64,000 nucleotides of DNA from Cylindrodendrum hubeiense (Eukaryota; Ascomycota; Sordariomycetes; Hypocreales; Nectriaceae): NCBI GenBank assembly GCA_014621425.1, contig JAANBB010000145.1:1-64000 (forward strand). Direction: 5' to 3'. This document shows positions 11,779 to 24,212 of the stretch, piece by piece (the stretch's first letter is position 1; every line of letters begins with the position of its first letter). The position numbers were made by a program, and so were the translations under genes. Under the pieces are notes generated by a model. It had not been told where the DNA came from. It made no database searches and saw only the letters and a program-made list of their open reading frames with translations.

Positions 11779-12710
11779 GGCTGCGGATTCGGCTTGAGCG
11801 GCGAAGGCGCTCAGTTCATGGCGGGACAGAGATGGAAACGGCAGACGCCCAGACGAGATGCGAGATGGTGCGCGCGAGAGCAGCGGCGACAGAAATGACA
11901 GTGAAGCTCTGGTGGGGGAAAGGACAATGTGGCCTTGCCGAGGGGCGTTAGTGGGCGGTGGTGTTGAAGCTGGAGAAACACTCGGGAGGGACGGGGATGG
12001 TGATTCCCCTTCAGCCCGGCTAAAAAAGCCCCAGGGGTGAAGCTCTGCCCCGTGGCTTAGGCATGTGAGACCCCTGAGAGCGAGGCCAGAAATAGGCTTA
12101 GGGGGCTCTGGAGTTGGAATTGGGGGGCCTGTCACTCGCCCGTCCCGCCCGAGCTTCATGCGGGGCCCGACCGCGGTTCTGCTAAAAACGTCCGCTGGCG
12201 ATCATAAGCACACCTTGTAGATTGGGGCTACCCTATATTGCTGTCAGACTTTGAATCTCATCGCGACTCTCCATTGAACTTGATATGAAATAGGGTGCTT
12301 CGTTTGCAGAGCTATGGGAATCTCACCGAATTTTCATTATTCAACAGTGAAGCTCTGGGCCGTTATTTATCCCAAGCTCTGTAATACGAATTCAGAGTAG
12401 TGGTCCTCGTACTCAGAAAATGAAAGGTGGGTAACACGACCACAATTGACCACTTAAAGAACGAAATACTTATCCTTGAAACAATACATAGCACTTGTTA
12501 GTTTATTCATAATTTTTTTTTTTAGATTTATGTTATATATCTAATGCGTGCAAATGGCAACGTGTGCACGTATGACTAGCAACACATACTTCCACAGAAA
12601 TGTGTGGCCGTAACGCCCACCTCTTTAAGCCTCTCACAGCCAGATGTCGTATAAACACCGTTCCTCCGCTTCGGGCCTCTAAGTATTTCGATTCCACAAA
12701 TATTCCGTCC
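11779..12710. other. Intergenic: GUP1 promoter side and 3' side of a Zn2Cys6 gene
   Basis: The stretch upstream of GUP1 is GC-rich near the start and becomes AT-rich with a long poly-T run near 12509-12522. Only short frames are present. The N-terminal extension open to about 12159 is Pro/Ser-rich and is more likely 5' UTR than coding. I see no RNA gene or mobile element. Confidence 0.5.
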
Positions 12711-14791
12711 TCACGCTTCTTGTTCATTATAGCGCCTCCTAATCTCAGCATTGAGATTTTGCATTGCCCGAACAAGAGGCAGAATATCGCTTTGCCCCTT
12801 TGCCAACAATTCAGCCTGATTGCCAAGGCGCTCCAATGACTTGATGTCTGCCATATGTTGATGAATATCTGGAGCACGTAGGATAGCGTTGGCTAGGTAC
12901 GAAAAGGCAATATAGGACCGGTATGCTCCAAAAAGCGTCACCATGGTCTCCACGTATGGGATTTTGACCAGTATCTGACTTAGCACATCGATGGCGCTGC
13001 GGGCCGCATCTGTGACGACGGGAGACTCGGGAATATCGAGCTCGGTGGTGACGGGCTCAGGTGAATTGGAGTCCAGGACTGCCATTTTGCGAAACATGTA
13101 GATGATGGCCGTATAACCAGTGAGGAGTACGTCAGCGACCTCCCAGATTTCTGCCTCCTGGTCGGGAGCATTCGCCATCCACTCATTCTGCAAGCCTATT
13201 AGTTCGTAATTTTAGATCAATGAACATGGAATCTTACCAACTGCCACTCGACAAAAATTTGCAGGATCTCGCGGCCGAGATCTTCTGTCTTAGTCATGGT
13301 TTCGGCCTTTGTGTCAATCTCTGGGTCCTCGAGGAGCGAAAAGAACCGGATGATCACAAGGGTGATTCGGGAACTAGCTAGAAATGCAGTGGCCCGAATG
13401 CCATCGGGAGGAGGTTGTGAGTTTGCATCTAACCAAGGCAGGTTGACACTCCAAGTATTTTTCGTGAGAATGGGGGGCTTGTTCAATATCAGCCGGAAGT
13501 AGAGATCAGTCTGAAGGACCTCCCAGAACCCTTTTCGATCATCATCGCCACAGTCGCAATTGGCATTCCCGCTGTTCCCAGGGTACTCCGCGCTGTCGAG
13601 TTTATGCAAGTTGAGAGCATGGCAGTACTCGCAGGCGTGTCTAAACATCTTCCAGGCTAATTCCTCGTCGAAAAATGTATGGGCGATGCGAGTCTAATAT
13701 GTAAATGTGAGAATAGTCACTGGATGCGAAGGGAAGTAGTAGGTACCAAGAATAGGGCAGCGATGAGGTCTGTCATGGTCCCGGTTGCTTCTCGCTGCCA
13801 ACCGGGAATCGCTCGCATACAGGCCAAATAGGTCAGCCGAGCGTAGGACATGCTTGCATTAGAAGATTCATTGCTGGCCCTGAGCGTGCATCCATGGTAG
13901 AGGATGCAGTAGTAAATCACTAGGATTCCTGGGTCGATGTGAATGTGTGGAAGGCCGACGATGTCAGGGATAAGTTGGATTGTCCGCTTGTCAACAAAAC
14001 TAAGGAACATGCAAACGGGCATGTGATCCAGATAGTCTGAACATAATTGAGTTAGCTCGAGCACAGATGCGATGAATGGCCTCTTCTTACTCCGAATCCA
14101 GTACTTGGCGAGGTCAACTGGGATGTCAATGGCATCTGTGATGATGGCCGTCGCAAGCCCCCGCAGTCTCAAATCCCGGACTTGATCGACGGCAATTTTG
14201 AGGATGGCAGTTGCATCAATCCCGACTCGCGGAGTAGTGTCGCTAGAATCACGGTAGCCAGGAGTATTTAACGCAGTCGGAGAGGTTGAAGTTGATGAGC
14301 AATTGACTGTACGTGGTGTTGGTCTGGAGCTTGGTGGAGCATTGGTGACAGATTGTTCTTCAAGGCGCTGGAGTCGATCTAGGATGGTGGACAAAGCGGC
14401 CTCTGAGCGTGCAGGTCTGTGATGCCCTCAAACATCAGTCCACATGGACGGAGTTCAGTGCAGAAATAAGCTTACATTGACTGATCCACCTCTAGTGGCC
14501 GAGTAGGTCTCCTCTTGGCCCGCTTGAGGTAGACGCATTCCGCATCGTGGGCCTTGCACCGGCCGCACTGGGGCATGATTCGATTACATCGAACCTAGCA
14601 GATGAGCAAGATGATGTGTTAGCGGGGGATGTGCACCAGGATCTCGGGAAAAGAACGGACTTTTCGCTCTTTGCATCTCGAACACTGGAAACCCCGAGTT
14701 AGCGGCTGGACCAGAGCATAGGGTTATGCGGGACAGTGGGCAGGGGCGGCCCGCATACCGAGAGGCGATTAAGCTGCTCGCGATCTGCCAT
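12711..14791 (-). CDS. Zn2Cys6 fungal transcription factor (574 aa)
   Basis: Seven exons: 14791..14759, 14684..14661, 14594..14476, 14416..14091, 14036..13747, 13693..13238 and 13187..12711. All phases agree. The binuclear zinc cluster is split over two introns but reads CSRCKERKVRC, then CGRC, then C, with canonical spacing C-x2-C-x6-C-x6-C-x2-C-x6-C at residues about 12-38. Basic residues and a short coiled-coil linker (STILDRLQRLEEQ) follow, then a middle homology region typical of fungal regulators, from about residue 150 to the end. It should bind CGG-type half sites in the nucleus. It is transcribed away from a PDR-type ABC transporter across a shared 862-bp region, so control of that transporter is a natural hypothesis. 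The donor of exon 2 (GTCCGT) is weak, but the join it gives restores the cluster exactly. Confidence 0.88.
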
Positions 14792-15653
14792 TGCTAGACC
14801 TAGTGGATCGTGACGCGGTGGCACTACCAGGGTACCGGATGGCAGAGATCGAAAGACCTAGGTGCGACTTTGCAAGATGGGAATCACTGAGCGAGGAAAT
14901 TCTTGATATCCATGGGGGCGGATTAAGACGGACTTTCGGCGGAATATCCCCGCTCCCTAATTACGAGAAAGCCAGCTAGTTTGGGTTGCGCCCATGGGGT
15001 TCCCAGGCCTCGGTATACTCGAGAGTTTTTCGCAATCCCCCGCTTCCCAGATGACGCTCTGGGGGATTTTCATAAGTGAGTCAGACTCTCAAAAGCGGTC
15101 GGTGTGTTTGTAATCCAAGTCGGGAGTTGAGATGAGGCGATTGACCCGTCGACGAACACCACCCAAGATGGTTGCCGCTGTCCATTCCCGCGCGCTAGCT
15201 GGGCTTGGCAAATCCGCCAAAGACCGAGGGTCACCCCAAACACCGAATAACCAAGGGTTAGGGTTGTGGATCCACGGTTTTGGCGACATGGCGGCGGGCA
15301 TTCGGACTTTGAACCACCGAAACACCGTCGTTAGGATCCACAGACCCTCAGCAGATCCACACCCACGACTTGGACAATGTCGACAGCCGGTGCTTATTCG
15401 CCTTTTGACATGGGTACTTACCGAGTTACGTACCGTATTGCTTCTGTTCTTACGAAGCAGAGTCATTGGCAACTTCGGGTGGACCTTTCTTATTAATGTC
15501 AATGTCTGACTTTACGTTTCTTCAACCCACGCCGCTATATAAGACCAGGCCAATTGCCAACTTCCGCTGGCTAGTAATCCAACCAATTTTCATCGTCTCC
15601 CATCAGTTGCCTCAACTCTCAAATTGATTCATCAACCCAATTGAGTTTGCAAA
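14792..15653. promoter_or_regulatory. Shared divergent promoter of Zn2Cys6 regulator and ABC transporter
   Basis: This 862-bp region lies between two divergent start codons. It holds three close copies of a (g)gatccac element, at 15268-15275, 15334-15341 and about 15354-15360. The first two are the identical octamer ggatccac. The element is a plausible operator, but it is not a known drug-response element. A TATA-like tatataag lies at about 15536-15543, upstream of the transporter. Confidence 0.45.
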
Positions 15654-18600
15654 ATGGGAACCGGTGAGCAAGGGGGACTTGAGTCTGGGGCCGCGACTTA
15701 CACGACCCCGAGCCTCCAAGAACCAATCCACCCTCGAAATCACCTGGGCGATTCGTGTGCAACATCGATAACTGCATCTTGCGAGGAGAAATGGCCCTCC
15801 AACAGCGAGGCCGAGGACCATGAGGCCAATAAGAATGATGAGATTCTCGAGCTGGCGCGTCGACTTACAACCCAGTCGCACGCTGCTCCTGGCACTTTAT
15901 TCCCACTGCCAGTAGAGGGGCCTCTCAACCCAAACAGCCCGGATTTCAACGCCAGAAAATGGGCCAAGGCATTTTACGATCTTCGAACCGATACGTCTGA
16001 AGGGAACCCGCCTAGGACGACTGGTGTGGCGTTCAAGAACCTCAATGTGTACGGATTCGGCACTGACACCGATTTCCAAAAGAGTGTGGGCAACATCTTC
16101 CTCGAAGCTGGAACCATGATAAAGAAATTGCTGCACGATTCGCAGAAACGAGTGGACATCTTGCGAGATGTCGAAGGTGTTCTCCATAGTGGAGAGATGC
16201 TGGCTGTTCTTGGGCCTCCTGGTTCGGGCTGTTCGACTTTTCTTAAGACCATTGCCGGCGACACACATGGCTTCCACATCGACGAAGGGGCCGAGCTCAA
16301 CTATTCTGGAATCCACCCCAATGAGATTCGGACAGCTTTCCGGGGAGAAGCAATCTACACCGCCGAGGTTGACCAGCATTTCGCACATCTAACTGTGGGA
16401 GATACGTTGTACTTCGCGGCGCGTGCAAGGTGCCCTAGGAACATCCCTGCAGGCATCACACCGACCGAGTATTCAGAGCATCTCCGTGATGTCACAATGG
16501 CGATGTTTGGCATCTCCCATACAAAAAACACCCGCGTGGGAGATGATTTCGTGAGAGGCGTTTCCGGTGGTGAACGCAAACGCGTGACGATTGCCGAGGC
16601 GGCATTAAGTTACTCGCCGCTTCAATGTTGGGATAACAGCACCAGAGGCCTGGATAGTGCAAATGCCCTCGAATTTTGTCGGACACTAAGGACACAAGCC
16701 GATGTGATCGGTTGTACCTCTGCTGTTGCTATCTACCAAGCCTCCCAGGATGCCTACGACGTATGTTTAACCCCCGGTATCGATTTATAGTATTTAGTGT
16801 TGACTCGGAGACAGATTTTCGACAAGGTACTTGTCCTCTACCAGGGCCGGCAGATCTTTTTCGGCAAGACCGGTGAGGCTAAGGCCTACTTTGAAGACCT
16901 CGGCTTCGTTTGCCCTGAACAGCAAACCACTGCCGATTTCCTCACCTCGATGACAAGCCATCAGGAGCGTATAATCCGTCCCGGCTGGGAGAACAAGACG
17001 CCGCGATCTCCCGATGAGTTTGCGCAAGCTTGGAAGAAGAGCGCTCACCGAGAACGTCTCCTGGTTGAGATGGATGACTATCTAGAACGCCACCCGTTTG
17101 GCGGTGACAACTACCAGAATTTCGTCAAATCTCGCAAGATGGATCAGTCAAAGTCCCAGCGCGCCAAATCTCCCTTCACGCTGTCATATTTGGAGCAGAT
17201 GAGCCTTACTCTGGGGAGAAGTTGGTCGATGTTAAAGGCGGACCCGAGCGTTACAATCACCATGCTCTGCTGCAACCTCACGGAATCGCTCGTCGTCGCC
17301 AGTATCTTTTACAACCTACCAGAAAACAGCGGTGCCTTCTTCAAACGAGGCTTCTTGATATTGTTCATCATGTTGATGAATACCTTCAACAACATCCTGG
17401 AAATTCTGACCCTTTACGCTAAGAGAAATATTGTCGAGAAACACGCCCGCTACGCTCTATACCACCCAAGTGCAGAAGCCTTGTCTTCTATGATCGTGGA
17501 TATGCCCTACAAGATATTCAACGCTATCATGATGAACACTATCCTCTATTTTATGGGAAATCTGCGGAGAGAGGCCGGGGCGTTTTTCTTTTTCTTTTTG
17601 GTCTCCTTTGCGATCACGATGAGCATGTCCATGACGTTTCGCCTTATCGCATCACTCACCAGGACAATTGCTCAAGCTCTAGCCCGTGCCTCAATTCTCC
17701 TTCTTGCCCTAGCGCTCTACGCTGGGTTTGCGATACCACCGCAGTACATGCCAGTTTGGATTGGATGGATCCGTTGGATTAACCCGGCGTATTACGCCCA
17801 GGAAACTCTCATGATCAATGAATTTTCCGGACAGAAGTTCCCCTGCTCAGAATTTGTGCCTCAAGGCCCTGGCTACGAGTCTGTTACAGGACTTGCGAGA
17901 GCATGCGCAATTCAAGGCTCGATACCAGGAGAGGACTTTGTAAGTGGGTCAGCGTACATCAAGTCCGCATTTGGATATGACGACTCACATAAATGGCGAA
18001 ACTTTGGCGTGATCATTGCCTTTACAATTCTTTTCCTCGGGTTGCACTTGATTGCTACCGAGTATATTACTTCTGAGCGGTCTAAGGGAGAGGTATTGGT
18101 CTTTACTCGCAATGCCCTGAAGAAGCATTCTCAACAGGCCAGCAGCGACGAGGAGTCTAGAGAGACTGGTAGAACACAACAGGATGTCAGGGATGACTCG
18201 GGAGAGGTTTCCGACGTCGAGAAGCAGACCTCTGTGTTCCATTGGAGAGACGTGTGCTACGATGTGACAATCAAGGGAGAAACTCGCAGGATTCTTGATC
18301 ACGTTGACGGCTGGGTGAAACCAGGAACGCTGACTGCTCTCATGGTATGTACTGAAGTGTAAGAAAAACGAGACCGCCCTAACGAATTAATCTAGGGTGC
18401 ATCCGGAGCTGGTAAGACCACGCTACTTGATGTTCTCGCTAGTCGAGTTACGATGGGTGTTGTCACCGGCGACATGTTAGTTGATGGAAGACTGCGCGAC
18501 GATTCATTCCAACGGAAAACCGGTTACGTTCAGCAACAAGACCTCCATGTTCACACTTCCACGGTCCGCGAGGCGCTCAATTTTAGCGCTCTTCTTCGCC

Positions 18601-20411
18601 AACCTTCCCGCTACTCTCGGAAGGAAAAGCTCGCATACGTCGACACTGTCATCAGCCTTCTTGACATGGAGGAGTATTCAGATGCGATTATCGGAATCCC
18701 AGGCGAGGGTCTCAATGTGGAACAGCGAAAAAGGCTGACCATTGGTGTCGAGCTTGCTGCCAGACCACAGCTTTTGCTTTTCCTAGACGAACCTACTTCT
18801 GGGCTTGATAGCCAGACTTCTTGGTCCATCTGCAATCTTATGGAGAAACTGACCAAGAACGGACAGGCCATTCTTTGCACGATTCACCAGCCTTCTGCAA
18901 TGCTATTTCAACGATTCGACCGACTACTGCTACTATCAAAGGGGAGAACCATCTACTTCGGAGATGTTGGCAAGAATTCCAAGATCTTGGTTGATTACTT
19001 TGTTCGAAACGGTGCTCCTGCATGCCCACCCGGCTCCAACCCAGCCGAGTACATGCTGGACGTTATTGGTGCAGCACCAGGGTCTCATACAGAAGTTAAC
19101 TGGCCCGAGGCATGGCAGGCTTCTCCAGAGCGGGGCCAAGTCCTAGATGAGCTCGCAAGACTGGTTTCAGAGGGTAGCTCTAAGTCGCAGCAGGCTGGGG
19201 AGCAAGGCTCAGTAACTCATAGCGAGTTTGCTGCGTCTCCCAGAGACCAGTTTGTGGAGGTTACGATGCGACTCTTCCAGCAGTACTGGCGCAGCCCCTC
19301 ATACATCTACTCCAAAGTTACATTGTCTGCTGGTGCTGTAAGTGTTTGGTCTGTTAACCTGCTATATTGAATTGACGAGCTGACCCTTTACTTTAGTCAT
19401 TGTTCATTGGACTCTCGTTCCTTAATGGAAAGAATACGGAGCGCGGCCTCCAGAACCAAATGTTTGGTGTCATGATGTTTCTGACCATTTTTACTCAAGT
19501 CATCAATCAGATGTTACCTGCCTTCGTCGCCCAGCGTACTATGTACGAAGCTCGCGAGCGGCCTTCAAAGACCTACTCTTGGAAGGCATTCATGCTTTCG
19601 AGCATGCTTGTGGAGGCGGCATGGAACTCAGTGAGTAACCATAATGCGGCTCCTTTGAGTATATTGTAAGGGACTGAAACGCTAACCTTCGTGTAGCTTA
19701 TGGCGGTGCTCTGCTTTGTTTGCTGGTACTTCCCTACCGGCCTTTATCGCAACGCATATGCGACTGACTCGGTGGATGAGCGGGGAGTCACTGTGTTGCT
19801 ATTCATTTGGCTCTTCCTCATGTTTACCAGCACCTTTGCGAACATGATCATTGCAGGATTCGATAGCGATGAAGTGGCAGGAGGTCTTGTTACTCTAATA
19901 ATGGTTATGATTTTCTCATTCTGCGGGTAAGTTCATCATCAAGATTCCTTTCATGATGTTTGATTCCGTTCTGACAATAGCGACTAGTATCCTCGCACCG
20001 CCACAAGACCTTCCGGGTTTCTGGATATTTATGTACCGGATTAATCCCTTCACCTATGTAGTGGAAGGTCTTCTGGGCACATCCATGGCAAACGCTGATG
20101 CATCTTGCGAGTCAAATGAGTTCATAAAGTTCACCGTTCCCGACAACACGACCTGTGGCGCATATTTGAAGTCGTACATCGACACAACGGGTGGCTACAT
20201 TAACAACCCTGACGACGGGAATGGCGCCGTGTGTCAGTACTGCACGATTTCTGATACGAATACTTTCCTGGCTAGTTTGAGCGTTAGTTTTGACAACCGT
20301 TGGAGGGACTTCGGTTTTATGTGGGTGTACATTCTCTTCAACATTGCTGCGGCGATGGGAATTTACTGGTGGGCGCGAGTACCCAAAACGAAGAAGACGA
20401 AAAAGGAGTAA
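15654..20411 (+). CDS. PDR-type (ABCG) full-size ABC transporter (1488 aa)
   Basis: Six exons: 15654..16760, 16815..18344, 18396..19337, 19397..19630, 19697..19926 and 19988..20411. The layout is NBD-TMD-NBD-TMD, as in yeast Pdr5 and Candida Cdr1. NBD1 has the degenerate fungal PDR Walker A GPPGSGCS (residues about 187-194, Cys for Lys), signature VSGGERKR (about 303), and degenerate Walker B with [14 protein letters not shown]2 has canonical [11 protein letters not shown] (about 880), a signature variant [12 protein letters not shown] and [12 protein letters not shown]. This gives one active and one degenerate ATP site, as known for PDR pumps. Each TMD has about six helices, with a Cys-containing extracellular loop ([10 protein letters not shown]) before the last. 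It is a plasma-membrane efflux pump for hydrophobic toxicants, and length and all motifs indicate an intact gene. The neighbouring divergent Zn2Cys6 gene may regulate it. The exact substrate cannot be read from sequence. Confidence 0.95.
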
Positions 20412-21479
20412 ATGGGAGAAGAATCAATTGGTTAGATACCCAATGAAAATTAGAACATAGGCAGTTGGTTGCCTATTTTAACGCATAATATACACTTCAA
20501 GAGCTACCACGCCAAATTGGACACCAACAGATGTATCCAATGGTCAATAATGACTCAAGCAGCTGTATCTCGGACTGTGAGTGCTCCTTGAGGGTGTGAG
20601 GCTGACTTGAGTGTACGGTTGTCTTGAGTGGCAGGCAGACCATACCCTTGATTTATTATAATGATATCGTAGTGGAGGATCAGGATGACCTGACTCCGCA
20701 TAGGTACCGGCTATGCAACTTGGGTATGCTTGGATATCCATGCCTAGATATTTAACACAGGGCGATTGGGTACTAAGTTTGCCTTGTGTCAGAACGCAGC
20801 GCAAGCATGGTCTCAACAATTGGAATACCCCGCGCGAGGCTGTAATCGGGCCGAAAAAAGCTACTTGCTCGGAACCGATACACCTTGCTAGACTTGGTTA
20901 ACAGCGTCTTGCGTTCGACGTGGAATGTATCTATTGGGGCAGTTTTGGGCAGGGATGCAGAGCTGTCTTACGCCTTACGGTGAGGCGCAGAAGGCGGCCA
21001 GGCGACCGTTCTGCCTCGTATTACAACAAGGGATTTAGGCAGATTATGAGGGCGTGGCGTTCAGACCTAGCCACTTGGAACTCTCAGCGACGGTGCGCCT
21101 CTGTGTAATTGGCTCTGACAATATGCAGGCTGTGCTCTCAGACTGGTCCAGACACAAAGTGCACGTTCGGATACAGCTCGCTACATGTAATTGGTTTAAC
21201 AAGACGCCGGATGAACTATAACCAGGGGACTATTGGGAATTATTGAGAGACAAGAAGTGCACTTCTAGTGTTGTTAGTACATGCCCAGCCCCCTGGATAA
21301 ATCGTGCCCCTGGATAAGGCTCACATATAAACCTTGTTGTAGCTATGCCAATGGCGCTTTCGTCGACTCTGTTTAAAGCGACTCTTGCGACTCCTCTGAA
21401 TCACCAAGTTGTTACATAAACTTTGTCTTCCTGTCGTTCATGCCTGAGTCATCCATCTGCATGGCACTGATACTCCAAA
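20412..21479. other. Intergenic region, no gene seen
   Basis: This region lies downstream of the ABC transporter and upstream of the vWA/alpha-kinase gene. Composition is mixed and only short chance frames occur. The last 150 bp before 21480 are pyrimidine-rich (cgactctgtttaaagcgact, then cttgcgactcctctgaatca), as expected of a fungal 5' UTR. Confidence 0.5.
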
Positions 21480-24008
21480 ATGCCCCTTCACTCTACGCCA
21501 CCGGCGTCTATGTCACGTTCGCGTGCATCGTCTAACGACATTCAGTCATTGGCAGACCAGATGCTGCGCAATTCTATCTCTCGCAGCAGCATTTCGTCAA
21601 CATCCACCAAAGTGCCCTCGTCCTACAGTCGCAGCAACGCCAGCGATGAATCCACAAGTAACCAAACCGGTTCGCCTACGGGCCCTAATCGACTATCGAA
21701 GCTTAGACCTCCCCCCGCTTCAGCAACCTCCTCGACATCCTCGGTGGCTCGTAGCCGGCTCCGTGAGGTTGAGGCCGAGCGTGACGAACTTCTTCGTGCC
21801 GTAGAAGCAGAACAGGTCAAAGTTTCGGAGATGCGGCGCAAGGCCGACGAGGAGCGCGCCGTTGCAGAGCGCATCAAGAAGGAGGGCGGCGTATCAGGAC
21901 TATCTCCCTCTGATGCCAAGCGACGAGTTCGCGATCTAAAACGGGAAGAAATAGCGGCCGGCTTTGAGACACCGCGGCGCTCCACGGTGGGCCTGTTTAA
22001 GGTGGCGTGCTCGACCGACTTGCTGTTTCTTATTGACACCACGAGCTCCATGAAGAAATACATTACAGCCGCCAAAGACCAGGTCAAGAGCATTATGTAC
22101 GACATCAAGAAGACATTTCTCAACGAAGCTGAAGTGCGCATTGCTGTTGTAGGGTACAAAGACCACGCAAACAATCCTAATATCGAGTTCCTCGACTTCA
22201 CGACGTCCGCCGAGCAAGTGCACTCATTCCTTGACAAGTTGACCGCCAAGGGAGGAGGTGATACACCGGAAGATGTTCTAGGTGGGATTCAACAAGCCAT
22301 CAATGCATCATGGAAGCATCAGACTCGGTGCATCATCCACATCGCAGACGCACCACCACACGGCCGCACATTTCACGATTATGACGAAGATGAGGATGAT
22401 TATTATGAGACTGGGAGCGAGCCGCACCGTCTCACCTATAAACCGTTGCTCAGCAAGATGATCGGACTCAGCATCAACTACATTCCGCTCAATATACGCA
22501 GTAGCACGGACCGCACGGTTTATCTCTTTTCTAAAGAGTATGCGGCGGCCTCCTCAGACTGTAAGCTTCTCAGTTCCAACAAATACTACAAAGAGGCATC
22601 CTCGGAGCTCCGTATCAGTAATAATCTTCGCGGTGGGGGAAGGCCCAGAGGCCCTACCTCTGCCAAAGGTGAACTACTGTTTGAAGAATTGAAGCTGGGC
22701 ACATCGTATAGCGCGCTACGGCATTTGGTTGTCAGGAGTGTCACCTCTTCAGCTTCCCGCACCGCGGTTCGACTATCAGCGGCGGCTTCCAGGACGAGCA
22801 GCGCGGGAGGTCTCATGAAGAGCCCGCTGGTCACTTACCTCGCACCTATTAAAGAGGATGAGGACAGAGTAGATAAAATATGCCTGGAGGAAATAACACC
22901 ACAGTGGGACACGCCTGGCTGGCTTGACGAGCGGCTCGTGGTGCAGGGCTTCTCCCCTGAGGTGATTGTGCACGGGGCAAACACGCTCAACGACATGATG
23001 GCGGACGACAAGAACATCAAGTTGAGCATCACGGACCTTACCATCCATAAGCGATCGAAGCCTTTCGCTCAAGGCGAAATACGCTTGGCGTCTTACGCTC
23101 GTGTGGCTGTCTCAACAAACCGTTTCGTGGCAAAGTCGTTCAAGAAGGACGGGAAGGGTCTCGCACATTTGGCCGAGGACATGCGGTGCCAAACGCTTTG
23201 CAAGGCATTTGCTCTCGAATTCAACGCTTTGGTCAGCAGCAAGCACTCAATCGACTTCATTGTGACGACGTGCCTGAAGGGAATGTCGGGAACGTCAGCC
23301 GTCGAGCACATGTCCCTTGAGCCCTATATTCATGGCACATATATCAAGTACAACAACAACAGTGGCTACGTCAACCAAGATATTCCCAATGACGAATTCA
23401 ACAAGGCGGCGCAAGCATTTTCTCATTTCACATTCGAGCGTTCGAGCGGAGAGTTCTTGGTCTGCGATTTGCAGGGCGTAGGCCAGGTACTGACGGACCC
23501 GGCCATCCACACGCTTGATCCCAATAGGTTCAAGCTGGTCGACACCAACCTTGGTGAGGATGGCTTCAAGTTCTTCTTTGCCGCACACGACTGCAATAAA
23601 ATCTGTGAAAAGTTGGAGCTCAAGAGCAACAAGGAGATGATGATGTCTAATAGTTTTAGGTTCAGGGACTTGTGGCCGACATTGGACAAAACAGTGTGCT
23701 GCTCTAACAAGCTGTGCGGCAAGATCGTAAGCGTGTCCATCTCCAGAAAGTCTCCCGAGCTTCCAGGTTACCACTGGTGTAATGTGTGCTGGCCACAGCT
23801 GAGCGCATCCAGGGTCGATTGGATTTGCATCGCTCCCGGCCCTCACCACGAGTTCAACGTGTCAAGGTTCTTCTATGAGTCTCAGGGGCAAGTTATGCCG
23901 CGCAAATGTCACAAACACCGCGAGAAAGACGGGACAACGGCCAGGACTGCGGTGGTGAGTCGAAGCCTTTGGACTGTGCTGAAATCCGCAACTAGAAAGA
24001 AATCTTAG
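21480..24008 (+). CDS. vWA domain-alpha-kinase fusion protein (842 aa)
   Basis: Single exon. Residues 1-110 are Ser-rich and disordered, then a short coiled coil follows (about 95-150, SRLREVEAERDELLRAVEAE). A von Willebrand A domain starts at about residue 180 with a MIDAS-type DTTSSM, followed by GGGDTPEDVLGGI. An alpha-kinase (MHCK/EF2K family) domain runs from about 530 to 720. It shows an EPYI-HGTYIKYNNN block, the catalytic DLQG (Asp near 663), the Gly-rich GEDGFKFFFAAHDC and the zinc-binding HxC...C tail. A Cys-rich segment follows (CCSNKLCGK, CNVCW) that may bind a second zinc. Alpha-kinases are atypical Ser/Thr kinases, and vWA fusions (VwkA type) are known from Dictyostelium and filamentous fungi. 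Substrate unknown. The gene appears intact. Confidence 0.9.
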   Translation: MPLHSTPPASMSRSRASSNDIQSLADQMLRNSISRSSISSTSTKVPSSYSRSNASDESTSNQTGSPTGPNRLSKLRPPPASATSSTSSVARSRLREVEAERDELLRAVEAEQVKVSEMRRKADEERAVAERIKKEGGVSGLSPSDAKRRVRDLKREEIAAGFETPRRSTVGLFKVACSTDLLFLIDTTSSMKKYITAAKDQVKSIMYDIKKTFLNEAEVRIAVVGYKDHANNPNIEFLDFTTSAEQVHSFLDKLTAKGGGDTPEDVLGGIQQAINASWKHQTRCIIHIADAPPHGRTFHDYDEDEDDYYETGSEPHRLTYKPLLSKMIGLSINYIPLNIRSSTDRTVYLFSKEYAAASSDCKLLSSNKYYKEASSELRISNNLRGGGRPRGPTSAKGELLFEELKLGTSYSALRHLVVRSVTSSASRTAVRLSAAASRTSSAGGLMKSPLVTYLAPIKEDEDRVDKICLEEITPQWDTPGWLDERLVVQGFSPEVIVHGANTLNDMMADDKNIKLSITDLTIHKRSKPFAQGEIRLASYARVAVSTNRFVAKSFKKDGKGLAHLAEDMRCQTLCKAFALEFNALVSSKHSIDFIVTTCLKGMSGTSAVEHMSLEPYIHGTYIKYNNNSGYVNQDIPNDEFNKAAQAFSHFTFERSSGEFLVCDLQGVGQVLTDPAIHTLDPNRFKLVDTNLGEDGFKFFFAAHDCNKICEKLELKSNKEMMMSNSFRFRDLWPTLDKTVCCSNKLCGKIVSVSISRKSPELPGYHWCNVCWPQLSASRVDWICIAPGPHHEFNVSRFFYESQGQVMPRKCHKHREKDGTTARTAVVSRSLWTVLKSATRKKS

Positions 24009-24212
24009 GTGTATCTCTAAAGCAAACTAGCGCGGAAGGAGATATTTGCTTTATTATGACTGGTTTGCAATTGTATTATCCATTCAGTGCGGAAATTTCT
24101 CCTTGGAGAAAATTGGTTGGATGAAGTCGTTTCCTTTGTCCGAACATTTCATTCTGAGCGCCTAGTGTCATTGCAAACCTGAGGATGTAGATTGGATTTC
24201 TCCAGTTATGAA

